NCBI RefSeq assembly: GCF_001870225.1
Contig: NZ_CP017675.1
Span: 957,660 to 1,021,659 of the forward strand
Origin: Gloeomargarita lithophora Alchichica-D10
GTDB taxonomy: Bacteria; Cyanobacteriota; Cyanobacteriia; Gloeomargaritales; Gloeomargaritaceae
Direction: 5' to 3'
DNA length: 64,000 nt
The notes beneath the pieces were generated by a model. The model was not told the DNA's origin. It did no database searches and saw only the letters and a program-made list of their open reading frames with translations. The position numbers and the translations under genes were made by a program. Positions 30,345 to 39,580 of the stretch are shown piece by piece (positions within the stretch are counted from its first letter, which is position 1; each line of letters starts with the position of its first letter).

Positions 30345-31238
30345 GTGAATTTTCAACAAATGCAGGCGGCACTGCACCAGTTTTGGGGGGGGCGGGGGTG
30401 TGTGATTGTCCAACCCTACGATGTGGAAAAAGGGGCGGGCACCATGAGTCCCCACACGTTTTTGCGGGCGTTGGGGCCGGAACCTTGGGCGGTGGCCTAT
30501 GTGGAACCCTGTCGTCGTCCGGGGGATGGCCGTTATGGGGAAAATCCTAACCGGTTTCAGCATTATTTCCAGTATCAGGTGTTGATTAAACCCTCGCCAG
30601 CGGGGATTCAAGAAACCTATTTGGCATCCCTGCGTTGCTTGGGTATCAAACCAGAAGAACACGATATTCGCTTTGTGGAAGACAACTGGGAATCCCCCAC
30701 CCTGGGTGCCTGGGGCGTGGGTTGGGAAGTGTGGTTGGATGGCATGGAAATTACCCAATTTACCTATTTTCAACAATGTGGTAGCTTAGACTGCCACCCG
30801 GTCGCCATTGAGATTACCTATGGATTGGAACGGCTCGCCATGTATCTGCAAAATGTGGATAAAATCCTAGATATTCGCTGGAATGACCAGGTGAACTATG
30901 GGCAAATTTATCTGCAAAATGAAATCGAACAATGCACCTACAATTTCCAGGCCGCTGACCCCGAAATCCTTTTTCAACTATTCACCCTCTACGAAAAATC
31001 AGCCCAGCAATTGCTCACCCAAAACCTGGTCACCCCCACCCTGGATTATGTGCTGAAATGCTCCCACACGTTTAATTTGCTGGAAGCCCGGGGGGTGATT
31101 GCCGTCACGGAACGCACCCGTTATATTGGCCGGATTCGCCAACTCGCCCGTCACGTCGCCCAACTGTATGTCCAACAACGGGAAGCCTTAGGATTTCCCT
31201 TGCAACGGCCTAGCGTCCTGTCCCCCAAACCGGCATAA
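30345..31238 (+). CDS. glyQ: Glycyl-tRNA synthetase alpha subunit
   Basis: Catalytic subunit of the alpha2beta2 class II enzyme. 297 aa beginning [20 protein letters not shown] from a GTG start, then [21 protein letters not shown] and [19 protein letters not shown]. The partner glyS is not adjacent, which is usual in cyanobacteria. Confidence 0.97.
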   Translation: MNFQQMQAALHQFWGGRGCVIVQPYDVEKGAGTMSPHTFLRALGPEPWAVAYVEPCRRPGDGRYGENPNRFQHYFQYQVLIKPSPAGIQETYLASLRCLGIKPEEHDIRFVEDNWESPTLGAWGVGWEVWLDGMEITQFTYFQQCGSLDCHPVAIEITYGLERLAMYLQNVDKILDIRWNDQVNYGQIYLQNEIEQCTYNFQAADPEILFQLFTLYEKSAQQLLTQNLVTPTLDYVLKCSHTFNLLEARGVIAVTERTRYIGRIRQLARHVAQLYVQQREALGFPLQRPSVLSPKPA

Positions 31239-31279
31239 TAAAGGCAAACGCAAAACCATCGGGTTCAGGAGTTGGGATT

Positions 31280-31873
31280 ATGGCACGCACCCCGTCAGTC
31301 ATGGTGGATTTGGGCACCCCCGCCCCGGAATTTCACCTACCGGATGTGGTCACCGGCAATACGATTAGCTTGGACACTTTTACGGGCAAAACCGGTTTAT
31401 TGGTGATGTTTATTTGCCGCCATTGCCCCTACGTGAAACACATCCAAGACCAGTTGGCACAGTTGGGACGAGATTATCAAAATCAAGATTTAGGCATCGT
31501 GGCGATCAGTTCCAATGATGCGGAAAAATACCCGGATGATGCCCCAGAATCCCTCAAGGAAATGGCCGAAACCTTGGGATTTACCTTCCCTTTTTGCTAC
31601 GATGCCACCCAATCGGTCGCCAAAGCCTACCAAGCCGCCTGTACCCCGGATTTTTACCTGTTTGACCGCCAGCAAAAACTGGTCTATCGGGGGCAATTGG
31701 ATGACAGCCGCCCCAAAAGCGACCCGCCGATTCCCGTCACCGGCAAAGACCTGCGAGCCGCCCTGGATGCCCTGCTCAGCGGTCAAGCCATCCCCACCGA
31801 GCAACGAGCCAGCATCGGTTGCAACATCAAATGGCAACCGGGGAACGAGCCGGATTATTACAAAACCGCCTAA
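31280..31873 (+). CDS. Peroxiredoxin-like thioredoxin-family protein (PRX_like1)
   Basis: 197 aa thioredoxin fold. The N-terminal DLGTPAPEFHLPDV and the active-site region MFICRHCPYVKHIQDQL place it in the PRX_like1 group, with a CxxC in CRHC. A conserved C-terminal ASIGCNIKW adds a further Cys. Probably a cytosolic thiol reductase or peroxidase. CAGGAG at good spacing supports ATG 31280. Confidence 0.87.
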   Translation: MARTPSVMVDLGTPAPEFHLPDVVTGNTISLDTFTGKTGLLVMFICRHCPYVKHIQDQLAQLGRDYQNQDLGIVAISSNDAEKYPDDAPESLKEMAETLGFTFPFCYDATQSVAKAYQAACTPDFYLFDRQQKLVYRGQLDDSRPKSDPPIPVTGKDLRAALDALLSGQAIPTEQRASIGCNIKWQPGNEPDYYKTA

Positions 31874-32046
31874 TTCCCTCTTTCCCACGCCGCTGGTAAC
31901 CTCTCAGATTCACCAACCAACTTGATACGGTCGGTGCATGAGCGTTGTTATACGGCATTTGTCCACAGACACATCATAGGTAGCTTTTTTTAGAAACTGC
32001 ACGATAATCTTAAAACTTGTGGAGCACTCCAGCCTAAAAAAACTAT

Positions 32047-32919
32047 ATGTCAAACAATCCCCTGGCCGAGGTCTTTGGTTTTCCCAGTAACACCTTCTCA
32101 GAGAAAGCAGAACGCTATCGACGAAACAAGCTTTGTCCGTATAACAACAAAGTGCCCAATTGTACCAAGGACAAGGCTAACAACCCATTAGGGGTATGTA
32201 GCATTTATCACAGGAATTCTCCTGTCATCACTTGCCCAGTCCGATTTAGGCAAAACTGGTTGATTGCTGAGAATGCGGCAACCTTCTTCTTTGGGAATCA
32301 GGCAAACTGGACTTCTTTAACAGAGGTTCGGCTGAAGGATGCTAACGGACAATCAGCAGGCAACATTGATGTTGTACTGGTTTCTTACGATGATCGAGGA
32401 AGAGTGATAGATTTTGGGGCTGTGGAGATACAGGCTGTTTACATATCTGGAAATGTACGTAAACCTTTCGAGACATACATGAACAACCCTCAAGATTGGG
32501 AGAATATAGATTGGTCAAGATTAGCGGATTATTACCCAACTCCAGACTATCTGTCATCATCACGCAAGCGATTGACTCCTCAACTGTTGTATAAAGGTGC
32601 AATTCTGCATGGATGGAACAAAAAGCAGGCTGTTGTTGTCCAGAAGAGCTTCTTTGAAACGTTACCCAATTTGCCAAGAGTTGAGCAACAGCAGGCTGAG
32701 ATTGCTTGGCATCTTTATGATTTGCAGCGGCAGGATGATCAGTTTGATTTAGCCTTAAATAATATTTTTTATACAGAGTATTGGTCGGCAATTAACCGAA
32801 TCTCTACTCCAGAATCTGGAAGGTTAGAAGATTTTATGGAAATACTTCAACAGAAGCTAGATGATAAATTGGAAAACCCACCAGATACGCAAACGATTTT
32901 AGATATACCTTTACAGTAA
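32047..32919 (+). CDS. NotI-like type II restriction endonuclease
   Basis: 290 aa. The N-terminus NPLAEVFGFPSNTFSEKAERYR is followed by four Cys (30, 39, 51, 63) arranged like the iron-binding Cys4 of NotI. The catalytic core of the PD-(D/E)XQ type reads GNIDVVLV (Asp108) then DFGAVEIQAVYISG (Glu127, Gln129), close to the GVLEIQTMDFHGS segment of NotI. It is followed 11 bp later by an adenine methylase, so the two form a restriction-modification operon. The pair is A/T-richer than the flanks, suggesting transfer. Family assignment is from remembered motifs; the target site is unknown. Confidence 0.78.
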   Translation: MSNNPLAEVFGFPSNTFSEKAERYRRNKLCPYNNKVPNCTKDKANNPLGVCSIYHRNSPVITCPVRFRQNWLIAENAATFFFGNQANWTSLTEVRLKDANGQSAGNIDVVLVSYDDRGRVIDFGAVEIQAVYISGNVRKPFETYMNNPQDWENIDWSRLADYYPTPDYLSSSRKRLTPQLLYKGAILHGWNKKQAVVVQKSFFETLPNLPRVEQQQAEIAWHLYDLQRQDDQFDLALNNIFYTEYWSAINRISTPESGRLEDFMEILQQKLDDKLENPPDTQTILDIPLQ

Positions 32920-32930
32920 GAGAAAAAACA

Positions 32931-33809
32931 ATGAATCAAATTGAATTATTTGATACTAACTCTTTACAAGAAAAACAGCATATAGTGAACGTTGCTACTG
33001 TGCCTCAGCGTAGTCCCTTTCGTTACGCTGGGGGTAAGACTTGGTTAATTCCGAGAATTAGACAGTGGCTATTAAAACATGGTGGTTTAAACAAAGAATT
33101 GATTGAGCCTTTTGTGGGTGGCGGAATTGTAAGCCTAACGGCTGCCTTTGAAGGTTTAGTTGGTCAAGTCATAATGGTAGAAAAAGATGAGGGTGTAGCT
33201 GCTGTATGGCGAACCATTTTAGAAGATGACGCTGAATGGTTAGCAGATACTATTAAGAATTTTCATTTAACTCCAGAAAACGCAAGAAGAGCAATTGAAG
33301 CCTCGGATCAATCTCTAAAGTCTCTTGCTTTCGCTACCGTTGTGAAAAACCGTGTTAATCGAGGTGGAATTCTTGCAGACGGTGCAAGTTTCATTAAGCA
33401 AGGAGAAAATGGCAAAGGCATAACATCACGCTGGTATCCCGAAACCCTTCAAAAGCGGATACTTGCTATTTCGCAAATGAAACACAAAATTAAATTTATT
33501 GAAGGAGATGGATTTGAGATTTGTGAACAAAATGCTCATCGGAGAGATGCTATTTATTTTATTGATCCACCCTATATCAAAGCAGGCCGAAGGCTATATC
33601 GATATTCAACAATTAATCATAAGGGTTTGTTTGAACTTGCTGATAAACTGCAAGGAGACTTTTTAATAAGCTATGATAATACTCAAGAAGTACAAGGTTT
33701 AGCAGGATATTACGGCTTTACTACAAGACCTATCTCCATGAAAAATACACACCATGCAGAAAAAACAGAATTACTAATCGGACGTGATCTATCGTGGTTT
33801 TTAGGATAA
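32931..33809 (+). CDS. DNA adenine-N6 methyltransferase (D12 class)
   Basis: 292 aa Dam-like methylase. The SAM motif is PFRYAGGKTWLIPRIR (residues 29-44), motif I is LIEPFVGGGIVSLTAA, and the catalytic motif IV is FIDPPY (212-215). It should protect the host from the NotI-like nuclease upstream. Because it methylates adenine, the shared target must contain an A, unlike NotI itself. A/T-rich codon use matches the nuclease gene. Start ATG 32931, preceded by a weak AAGAGAAA. Confidence 0.92.
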   Translation: MNQIELFDTNSLQEKQHIVNVATVPQRSPFRYAGGKTWLIPRIRQWLLKHGGLNKELIEPFVGGGIVSLTAAFEGLVGQVIMVEKDEGVAAVWRTILEDDAEWLADTIKNFHLTPENARRAIEASDQSLKSLAFATVVKNRVNRGGILADGASFIKQGENGKGITSRWYPETLQKRILAISQMKHKIKFIEGDGFEICEQNAHRRDAIYFIDPPYIKAGRRLYRYSTINHKGLFELADKLQGDFLISYDNTQEVQGLAGYYGFTTRPISMKNTHHAEKTELLIGRDLSWFLG

Positions 33810-33851
33810 AGATTCGTTTGGGAGGCAAAGGTTGTCGCTACCGTAAGACTC

Positions 33852-34619
33852 CTACAATAACTGATCCATCAAACGAAACACCGTCCCCGCCGCCGCCCAA
33901 TCCGGGGGCTGGGGTTGGGTACTTAACCACTGGCTGAGCAAACGGTGCAAACCCATCAGCTTAAAACTGGGTTCCGCCTGCGCCTGCACCATCGCCGCCG
34001 CCACCGGCAGATAACCGGTTTCTCCCAAATCCGCCAACATTACCCTTTGCAGGCGGGTTTCCGCCCGGTTGATTAAAACTAACAACTGCTGCACATAATC
34101 CGAGTCCTGGGTCAGTAAATACATCGTACATAAAGCGACACTCCGCACCCGGGGCAGGGGATGGGTTAAGAAAGATTGAATTTGGGGGCGAGCAACCTGG
34201 GCATTTAACCGTCCCAAAGCCAGCAGAATCGCCGGGTAGGGTTGGGGCAATTCCTCCGTCCCCAGGGCAGAGGGGACTTCTGTAGCCATCAACAGACTCA
34301 CCAAGTCGGGAATCGCCTGGGTTGCCCCTAATAATCCCAAGGCAGTCGCCGCCGCTGAGCGCAGTTGAAAGTCCGCCACCCCCAAACAAGCCAACAAGCC
34401 GGGTATCGCCTGCGGGTCACCAATTTGCCCCAGGGCACGGGCGGCATTGCGGCGCAGGGGATAGCCCCCCAACTCCGTGCGGTCGGACTCATCCTGCAAA
34501 GCCTGGATCAAGATGGGAACTGCCACCTTGACCCGAAACCGCCCCAACCACCAGGCGGCATAGTACCGTTGGCTCAAATCCGGGGCTTGGAGTTGGGCAA
34601 TCGCTTCAGCGACCGTCAC
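33852..34619 (-). CDS. cpcE: Phycocyanin alpha-84 phycocyanobilin lyase subunit CpcE
   Basis: HEAT-repeat protein which, with CpcF, attaches phycocyanobilin to Cys84 of alpha-phycocyanin. 255 aa with five to six HEAT repeats. The N-terminal SQRYYAAWWLGRFRVKVAVP and DESDRTELGGYPLRRNAARALG are diagnostic for CpcE. Start GTG 34619 overlaps the cpcD stop as GTGA, so the two are translationally coupled. CpcF and cpcBA are not in the window. Confidence 0.92.
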   Translation of the reverse strand: MTVAEAIAQLQAPDLSQRYYAAWWLGRFRVKVAVPILIQALQDESDRTELGGYPLRRNAARALGQIGDPQAIPGLLACLGVADFQLRSAAATALGLLGATQAIPDLVSLLMATEVPSALGTEELPQPYPAILLALGRLNAQVARPQIQSFLTHPLPRVRSVALCTMYLLTQDSDYVQQLLVLINRAETRLQRVMLADLGETGYLPVAAAMVQAQAEPSFKLMGLHRLLSQWLSTQPQPPDWAAAGTVFRLMDQLL

Positions 34620-34870
34620 CCCGGTTGGCCGTTGGCACTCCCCAGGGCGGCAATCCCGACAATTTTGCCCCCCAAGCGGGTAATCCGGCGCATTTCTTCA
34701 TTCATCCGGTTGTAGGGCACGGTGACAAACACACTGCCACTTTTGCGGATGGGAAACGTGCGGCGGTCACTCTGGTCGCTCTGGCGCAGACCCACCACTT
34801 CGTAACGAAACAAACGCTGGTTGGCTTCGATCAAACCGGATACTCCGGCACTAGCTGACCCATAAAACAT
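34616..34870 (-). CDS. cpcD: Phycobilisome small rod-capping linker CpcD
   Basis: 84 aa CpcD-domain protein that caps the end of phycocyanin rods. The motifs RLFRYEVVGLRQSDQSD, IRKSGSVFVTVPYNRMNEEMRRI and TRLGGKIVGI match the family along its whole length. ATG 34870 has GGAG eight bases upstream. It is the first gene of a two-gene cpcD-cpcE unit, detached from the phycocyanin subunit genes. Confidence 0.95.
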   Translation of the reverse strand: MFYGSASAGVSGLIEANQRLFRYEVVGLRQSDQSDRRTFPIRKSGSVFVTVPYNRMNEEMRRITRLGGKIVGIAALGSANGQPG

Positions 34871-35002
34871 CGGTGCGGCTCCCGAATAAATTGCTGTCCC
34901 AATTTTAGAGGCTGGTGGCTCCCCACCGAAACTATGACAATTTGTAACAATAGCTCCAGAGGGGATTGCTCTAGGATGGGCTTAACCATCGGTTTCGTAA
35001 TT

Positions 35003-36703
35003 ATGGCGCAGGTCAAGCTCAAAAAATTACTCCACCAGCCGGAATTGGCGGCCATACTGATGGAACTCACCCAGGGGCAGGCGTGGGGCGTGACTGATAC
35101 TGAGGGCAAACCATTGGCGGGCACTTTGACCAGCGGTACTGGGCTGGCTATTACCAGCGAGGGTCAACGCCTGGGGTGGGTGTACGGGGAAATGGCACCC
35201 CTGCTTGCCCGTTGGTTGCAGTATGTGGTTACCCAGGAGCAGGACAAACGTACCCTCGCCCAGGAAACCCTGGATCGCTACCGGGAGGTGAATCTGCTGT
35301 ATGATTTGGCGGAAAAAATGCACGCCACCCTGGATTTGCAAGCCTTGGCCGACCTGGTAATCGGGGAAACCCAGGCATTATTAGGGGGGCACCAGGGCTG
35401 TTTGATGTTGTTTAACCCCCATACCCAGGTGTTGGAGGTGGTCAGTAGCTATGGTGCCTCGGTCGAGCAGACCTATTTTGCGCCAGGGATGGGCATTGCC
35501 GGACACGTCTTCCAGACCGGGCGGGCGGAAATTATCAACGATGTTACCCAGGATGCCCGCTTTGTACCTGGGTTGATCCCGATCCATGCCCTGATGTGTG
35601 CCCCCCTCACCACCAAAACCGGGGTAATCGGGGTGATTAGCGTCACCAGCGACCAGCCGGTGGAATACACCGCCAGCCACCTGAAACGCCTGATGGCCTT
35701 GGCCGCCCAGGCCGCCCTGGCGATTAGCAATGCCCGTGCCCACGCCAATAAATTGCAGGAAGAACGCCTGCGCTTAAACCTCGACCGCTTTTTGGGGGGG
35801 CGGTACCGGATTTTACGCACCCTGGGCACCGGCGGCTTTGGGCACACCTACCTGGCGGAAGACCTGCAACGCCCCGGCACCCCCGCCTGTGTGGTGAAAC
35901 AATTGCAACCGGCGCGGGACAACCCCACCCTGATGGACGTGGCGCGGCGGTTATTTCGGGTCGAGGCGGAAACCCTGGAACTCCTGGGCAAACACGACCA
36001 AATCCCCGACCTGCTGGCCTATTTTGAACAGGACGAGGATTTTTACCTGGTGCAGGAATACGTGGACGGCCAACTCCTGAGCGAGGAACTGGCGCAAACC
36101 ACCCCCTCCCATCCCCATCGGGTAATTCAACTCATCCAAGAAATTTTGCACATCCTCGCCTTTGTCCACCACCACCAGGTCATCCACCGGGACTTGAAAC
36201 CGGAAAATATCATCCGCCGCCGCCGGGACCGCCAATTGGTGCTGATTGATTTTGGCTCCGTGAAACAATGCCGGGGTGCCACCCAGCGCCAGGAAACCAT
36301 CGCCGTTGGCACCAGGGGGTATGCCCCCAGCGAACAGTACGCCGGTCGCCCCCGCTTCAGCAGTGACATTTATGCCGTGGGGATTATTGCCATCCAAGCC
36401 CTGACCGGTTTGCCCCCCAGCCAATGGCAAGCCCAGGATGGCACGGGGCAACTGCGCTGGCGGGATCATTGCCCCGACGTACCGGCGGACTTTGCTCAAG
36501 TATTGGACAAAATGGTGCGCGAGCAAACCTGGGAACGCTACGCCAAAACCAGCGATGTCCTCAAAGCCCTAGAACAGGTAGAGATACCCGACACCCCGGA
36601 CACGGAAATCCTCACCCCCATGCCCGCCAACCCCGAACCCTCCCTGCTGGCGCAAAGTAGCCGCTGGTTGGTAGAAACCGCCCGCCGGTTGATCCAAGGT
36701 TGA
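35003..36703 (+). CDS. GAF-domain Ser/Thr protein kinase
   Basis: 566 aa. An N-terminal region of about 100 residues of unknown fold is followed by a GAF domain (about 105-260; GHQGCLMLFNPHTQVLEVVS, FAPGMGIAGHVFQTGRAEII). A eukaryotic-type kinase follows (about 270-530) with TLGTGGFGHTYLAEDLQRPG, CVVKQL Lys, VIHRDLKPENIIRR and LIDFGSVK. The GAF has no obvious bilin-binding Cys, so it may sense a small ligand. ATG 35003 is chosen; in-frame ATGs at 34976 and upstream would lengthen the N-terminus into the cpcD promoter. It is one of three kinases of the same subfamily here. Confidence 0.9.
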   Translation: MAQVKLKKLLHQPELAAILMELTQGQAWGVTDTEGKPLAGTLTSGTGLAITSEGQRLGWVYGEMAPLLARWLQYVVTQEQDKRTLAQETLDRYREVNLLYDLAEKMHATLDLQALADLVIGETQALLGGHQGCLMLFNPHTQVLEVVSSYGASVEQTYFAPGMGIAGHVFQTGRAEIINDVTQDARFVPGLIPIHALMCAPLTTKTGVIGVISVTSDQPVEYTASHLKRLMALAAQAALAISNARAHANKLQEERLRLNLDRFLGGRYRILRTLGTGGFGHTYLAEDLQRPGTPACVVKQLQPARDNPTLMDVARRLFRVEAETLELLGKHDQIPDLLAYFEQDEDFYLVQEYVDGQLLSEELAQTTPSHPHRVIQLIQEILHILAFVHHHQVIHRDLKPENIIRRRRDRQLVLIDFGSVKQCRGATQRQETIAVGTRGYAPSEQYAGRPRFSSDIYAVGIIAIQALTGLPPSQWQAQDGTGQLRWRDHCPDVPADFAQVLDKMVREQTWERYAKTSDVLKALEQVEIPDTPDTEILTPMPANPEPSLLAQSSRWLVETARRLIQG

Positions 36704-36763
36704 GCCAGGGGTAAAATGGAGCATTCTCAGATTTTCACCTGAATTTTTCGAGGAATTACCCCC

Positions 36764-37009
36764 ATGCGTTCTCATCTCTGGCTTGTGTCGAGCCTGCTGG
36801 CAACCACCCTGCTGGCACCCGCCCTCGCCCAAACCCCGGCCAAAGTCACCACCAGCAATACCCCCATCACCGACCAGTTCAAAATCCCCCCCTTCCGGGA
36901 CTACACCGGGGATGGGGTGCAAAATCTGGATGACATTCCCGCCCACCAAAAAAACTACAACGACCTGCTCAAAAAATGGGCAGCCCGCATCAGTGGCACC
37001 GGCACCTAG
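36764..37009 (+). CDS. Small secreted protein with EF-hand/dockerin-like loop (A)
   Basis: 81 aa. Signal peptide LWLVSSLLATTLLAPALAQ, cleavage near residue 23. The mature part is about 58 residues and contains the loop DYTGDGVQNLDD, which fits a calcium-binding EF-hand/dockerin pattern (ligands at loop positions 1, 5, 9 and 12). It then continues IPAHQKNYNDLLKKWA. The loop and about 30 flanking residues are nearly identical to those in the protein at 37224-37772. CGAGGAA upstream supports the ATG. Calcium binding is inferred from the motif; function unknown. Confidence 0.68.
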   Translation: MRSHLWLVSSLLATTLLAPALAQTPAKVTTSNTPITDQFKIPPFRDYTGDGVQNLDDIPAHQKNYNDLLKKWAARISGTGT

Positions 37010-37148
37010 GCCAATTAAGAGGTGAATTTCTGTGGACAGATTCGCCACCTTCACGACGGCAATTCCGCCCCTCCAGGTTATGTCTGGGTTAAGGTTGGGA
37101 ATCTATAGGCCAAATCTGGCGGAACTCCTGCTAGAATTTGGTTGATAG

Positions 37149-37168
37149 CACTACAGAAATTTGTAGTG
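37149..37168. promoter_or_regulatory. 7-bp inverted repeat upstream of secreted protein B
   Basis: CACTACA, six bases, TGTAGTG: a perfect inverted repeat about 55 bp upstream of the start. It could be an operator or part of a leader hairpin; no regulator is indicated. Confidence 0.35.
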
Positions 37169-37223
37169 GGTTCGAGACCAATGTCTGTGAATCAAATCGT
37201 TTAACCGTTGAGGAGTTATGGCT

Positions 37224-37772
37224 ATGCGTCCCCAAATGTTACTTTCCCTGTCGGTAGCTGGCACGGTGCTGGCGGCGGCAATGGCTCCGGCGAGTGCCCA
37301 ACCCGCCCCCAAACTCTACGACCCCCCGGTGATGACCACCACGGCGGCGAAATCCGAAGCTTGGCCTCCTTTTACCAAGCCCTTCCTGTGGCGGCAACCC
37401 AATACCACCATTCAATTCCCCAAGCCCTCCTACTACGAGCATCCCTTCGCCATTGAGCGGAGCATGGAGCCGTTCAAAATTGGTATCAAAAAAACCACTG
37501 GCACTTCCGCCACGCCCGTGACGGACAAGTTCAGAATCCCCCCCTTCCGGGATTACACCGGGGACGGGGTGCAAAATCTGGATGACATTCCTGCCCACCA
37601 AAAAAACTACAATGACCTGCTGAAAAAGTGGGCGAGTACCATCAGCACCTGCTCCAAACAGCGGGGGGTGATGTTCCGGCAAGTGGGTAAAGAACAAGTG
37701 CCCATCCAAATCAACGGCGACCCTGGTAAGGTGCAGTTGAATGCCAACAACATTCCCGTCTGCCCCGGTTAA
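37224..37772 (+). CDS. Secreted protein with EF-hand/dockerin-like loop (B)
   Basis: 182 aa. Signal peptide MLLSLSVAGTVLAAAMAPASAQ. The mature protein has a Pro/aromatic-rich N-terminal part (SEAWPPFTKPFLWRQPNTT), then a block TDKFRIPPFRDYTGDGVQNL followed by DDIPAHQKNYNDLLKKWAS. This block is shared almost exactly with protein A, at DNA level too. A C-terminal extension has two Cys (STCSKQ, PVCPG). GAGGAG lies eight bases before ATG 37224; ATG 37218 is too close to it. It arose by duplication with A. Probably periplasmic or lumenal. Confidence 0.68.
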   Translation: MRPQMLLSLSVAGTVLAAAMAPASAQPAPKLYDPPVMTTTAAKSEAWPPFTKPFLWRQPNTTIQFPKPSYYEHPFAIERSMEPFKIGIKKTTGTSATPVTDKFRIPPFRDYTGDGVQNLDDIPAHQKNYNDLLKKWASTISTCSKQRGVMFRQVGKEQVPIQINGDPGKVQLNANNIPVCPG

Positions 37773-37864
37773 GCCGAGGTTCTAATTCCTAAACTTGAGT
37801 GGCTCCCTGGGCGACTGGGGAGCTTACTTTTTGGTATTTGGACAAGGGAAATCCGTTGACCATG

Positions 37865-37975
37865 GGACACCTCCCTGACTATAGCAATCCCACCCGATAG
37901 CCTGCGTGCCGTAGGCATACAAATGTTCAGAAGAACCAGGGACGGGGGCGGTGCCCCGGCAATTGCTATCCCCAA
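37865..37975 (-). repeat. Family A element
   Basis: Left end GGACACCTCC at 37865. The core, on the minus strand, reads CCGGGGCACCGCCCCCGTCC then CTGGTTCTTCTGAAC. The accessory block TAGCCTGCGTGCCGTAGGC lies beside the core, as in other copies. It fills the gap between secreted protein B and arsC. Confidence 0.65.
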
Positions 37976-38008
37976 CTGATATTGATAAAACGTTTAACCC
38001 CAAAAAAA

Positions 38009-38410
38009 CTAACTTAACCCCTGTTCCTCAAGCAACCGCACCACCCGCTCTTTCACCTGATCCCGGATGCGCCGAAATGTATCCAACTCACCCCCTTCCG
38101 GGTCATCCAACTGCCAATCGGCAAAATACTCCCGCATCAACCATTCCGGGGGCAAATTCACCCCACAGCCACACAGGGAAATCACCGCATCGAAGTCTTC
38201 CGGTTGAAAATCCCCCAGGGACTTGGACTTTTGCTGGCTAATATCAATGCCCACTTCCTGCATCACCTGCACCGTCAGCGGGTCAACAAAACTGGATGCT
38301 AACCCCGCACTGACTACCCGCACCTGGTCGCCCCCCAAGGCATTGGCAAACCCCTCCGCCATCTGGGAACGGCGGGAATTTTTCTTGCAGACAAACATCA
38401 CCCGGTACAT
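38009..38410 (-). CDS. arsC: Arsenate reductase, glutathione/glutaredoxin-linked type
   Basis: 133 aa, low-molecular-weight-phosphatase fold. The Synechocystis-type residues are all in place: Cys8 in MFVCKKNS, then Cys80 and Cys82 in ISLCGCGVNLPPEW. The Cys of the equivalent KKNSCRSQ loop is Arg here, a position not needed for catalysis as I recall. Reduces arsenate to arsenite for export by the adjacent Acr3. ATG 38410 has AAGGGGG upstream. 16 bp after acr3, same operon. Confidence 0.93.
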   Translation of the reverse strand: MYRVMFVCKKNSRRSQMAEGFANALGGDQVRVVSAGLASSFVDPLTVQVMQEVGIDISQQKSKSLGDFQPEDFDAVISLCGCGVNLPPEWLMREYFADWQLDDPEGGELDTFRRIRDQVKERVVRLLEEQGLS

Positions 38411-38426
38411 ACAGCCCCCTTTGTGT

Positions 38427-39470
38427 TTATGACGTACTCGGAAAATACTTGCGGGTACGATTGGCAAAAGCCACCAGGGACAACATCACCGGCACTTCCA
38501 CCAACACCCCCACCACCGTTGCCAAGGCCGCCCCTGAATTTAGCCCAAACAAGCTAATCGCCACCGCCACCGCCAATTCAAAAAAGTTGGACGTACCCAC
38601 CAACGCCGCCGGAGCCGCCACCGCAAAGGGCACCCGCCAGAAATAACCCCAGGCGTAGGCAATCACAAAAATCCCATAGCTTTGAATCAGCAAAGGAATC
38701 GCAATCAAAACAATCACCAAGGGTTGGCTCACAATCGTCTGCGCCTGGAACCCAAACAACAGCACCACCGTCCCCAACAACCCCACAATCGCATAGGGTT
38801 TTACCTGGGTGCAGAACTGGCTAATCGCCGCCCCATGCCCCCGGCGATCCAATTGTTTCCGGGTCCCATACCCCGCCGCCAAGGGAATCACCACATACAA
38901 AATCACCGAGAGTAAAAGCGTTGTCCAAGGCACCTGCACCTGGGTCACCCCCAACAGCCAGGACACAATCGGCGCAAACGCCACCACCATAATCAGGTCA
39001 TTGATCGAAACCTGCACCAGCGTATAATTCGCATCGCCGCGCACCAATTGACTCCAGACAAACACCATCGCCGTACAGGGAGCCGCCCCCAGCAAAATCA
39101 TCCCCGCAATATATTCTTTTGCCACTTCCGGTGTGACCAACCCCGCAAAAACATAATTAAAAAATAAAATTCCTAAGAAGGCCATCGTAAAAGGCTTGAC
39201 CAGCCAATTGACCACCAAAGTAATACATAAACCCTTGGGTTTGCGTCCTACTTCCCGAATCGAAGCAAAATCCACACTCACCATCATTGGGTAAATCATC
39301 ACCCAAATCAGCACCGCCACCACCAAATTCACACTGGCGTATTCCAGGCGGGCGATAAATTGAAATAAACCGGGTAACCCAATCCCCAACTTCACCCCGG
39401 CGATGATACATAGCCCCACCCACAGGGATAAATACCGCTCAAAAATACCCAGAGGCGAAACTACTTTCAT
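38427..39470 (-). CDS. Arsenite efflux permease Acr3
   Basis: 347 aa, about ten transmembrane helices, of the ACR3 (BART superfamily) type. The signature [16 protein letters not shown] contains the conserved Cys of helix 4, and [18 protein letters not shown] is the second conserved core segment. Exports arsenite. ATG 39470 is chosen. Divergent from arsR, sharing an operator region. Confidence 0.94.
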   Translation of the reverse strand: MKVVSPLGIFERYLSLWVGLCIIAGVKLGIGLPGLFQFIARLEYASVNLVVAVLIWVMIYPMMVSVDFASIREVGRKPKGLCITLVVNWLVKPFTMAFLGILFFNYVFAGLVTPEVAKEYIAGMILLGAAPCTAMVFVWSQLVRGDANYTLVQVSINDLIMVVAFAPIVSWLLGVTQVQVPWTTLLLSVILYVVIPLAAGYGTRKQLDRRGHGAAISQFCTQVKPYAIVGLLGTVVLLFGFQAQTIVSQPLVIVLIAIPLLIQSYGIFVIAYAWGYFWRVPFAVAAPAALVGTSNFFELAVAVAISLFGLNSGAALATVVGVLVEVPVMLSLVAFANRTRKYFPSTS

Positions 39471-39528
39471 CCCATAACCCCAACCGGCGACAATATAACC
39501 CACCGCTTTTACCTTATCAAATTATATC

Positions 39529-39550
39529 TATATTGACAAGTATCAATATA
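39529..39550. promoter_or_regulatory. Probable ArsR operator
   Basis: TATATTGA, six bases, TCAATATA: a perfect 8-bp inverted repeat between the divergent acr3 and arsR genes. Size and symmetry fit the SmtB/ArsR operator class (TGA-N6-TCA centre). It lies 31 bp before the arsR start and 59 bp before the acr3 start, so it could repress both promoters. Confidence 0.72.
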
Positions 39551-39580
39551 CTGAAAATTCCCAAGCTAAAATAACAAAAT

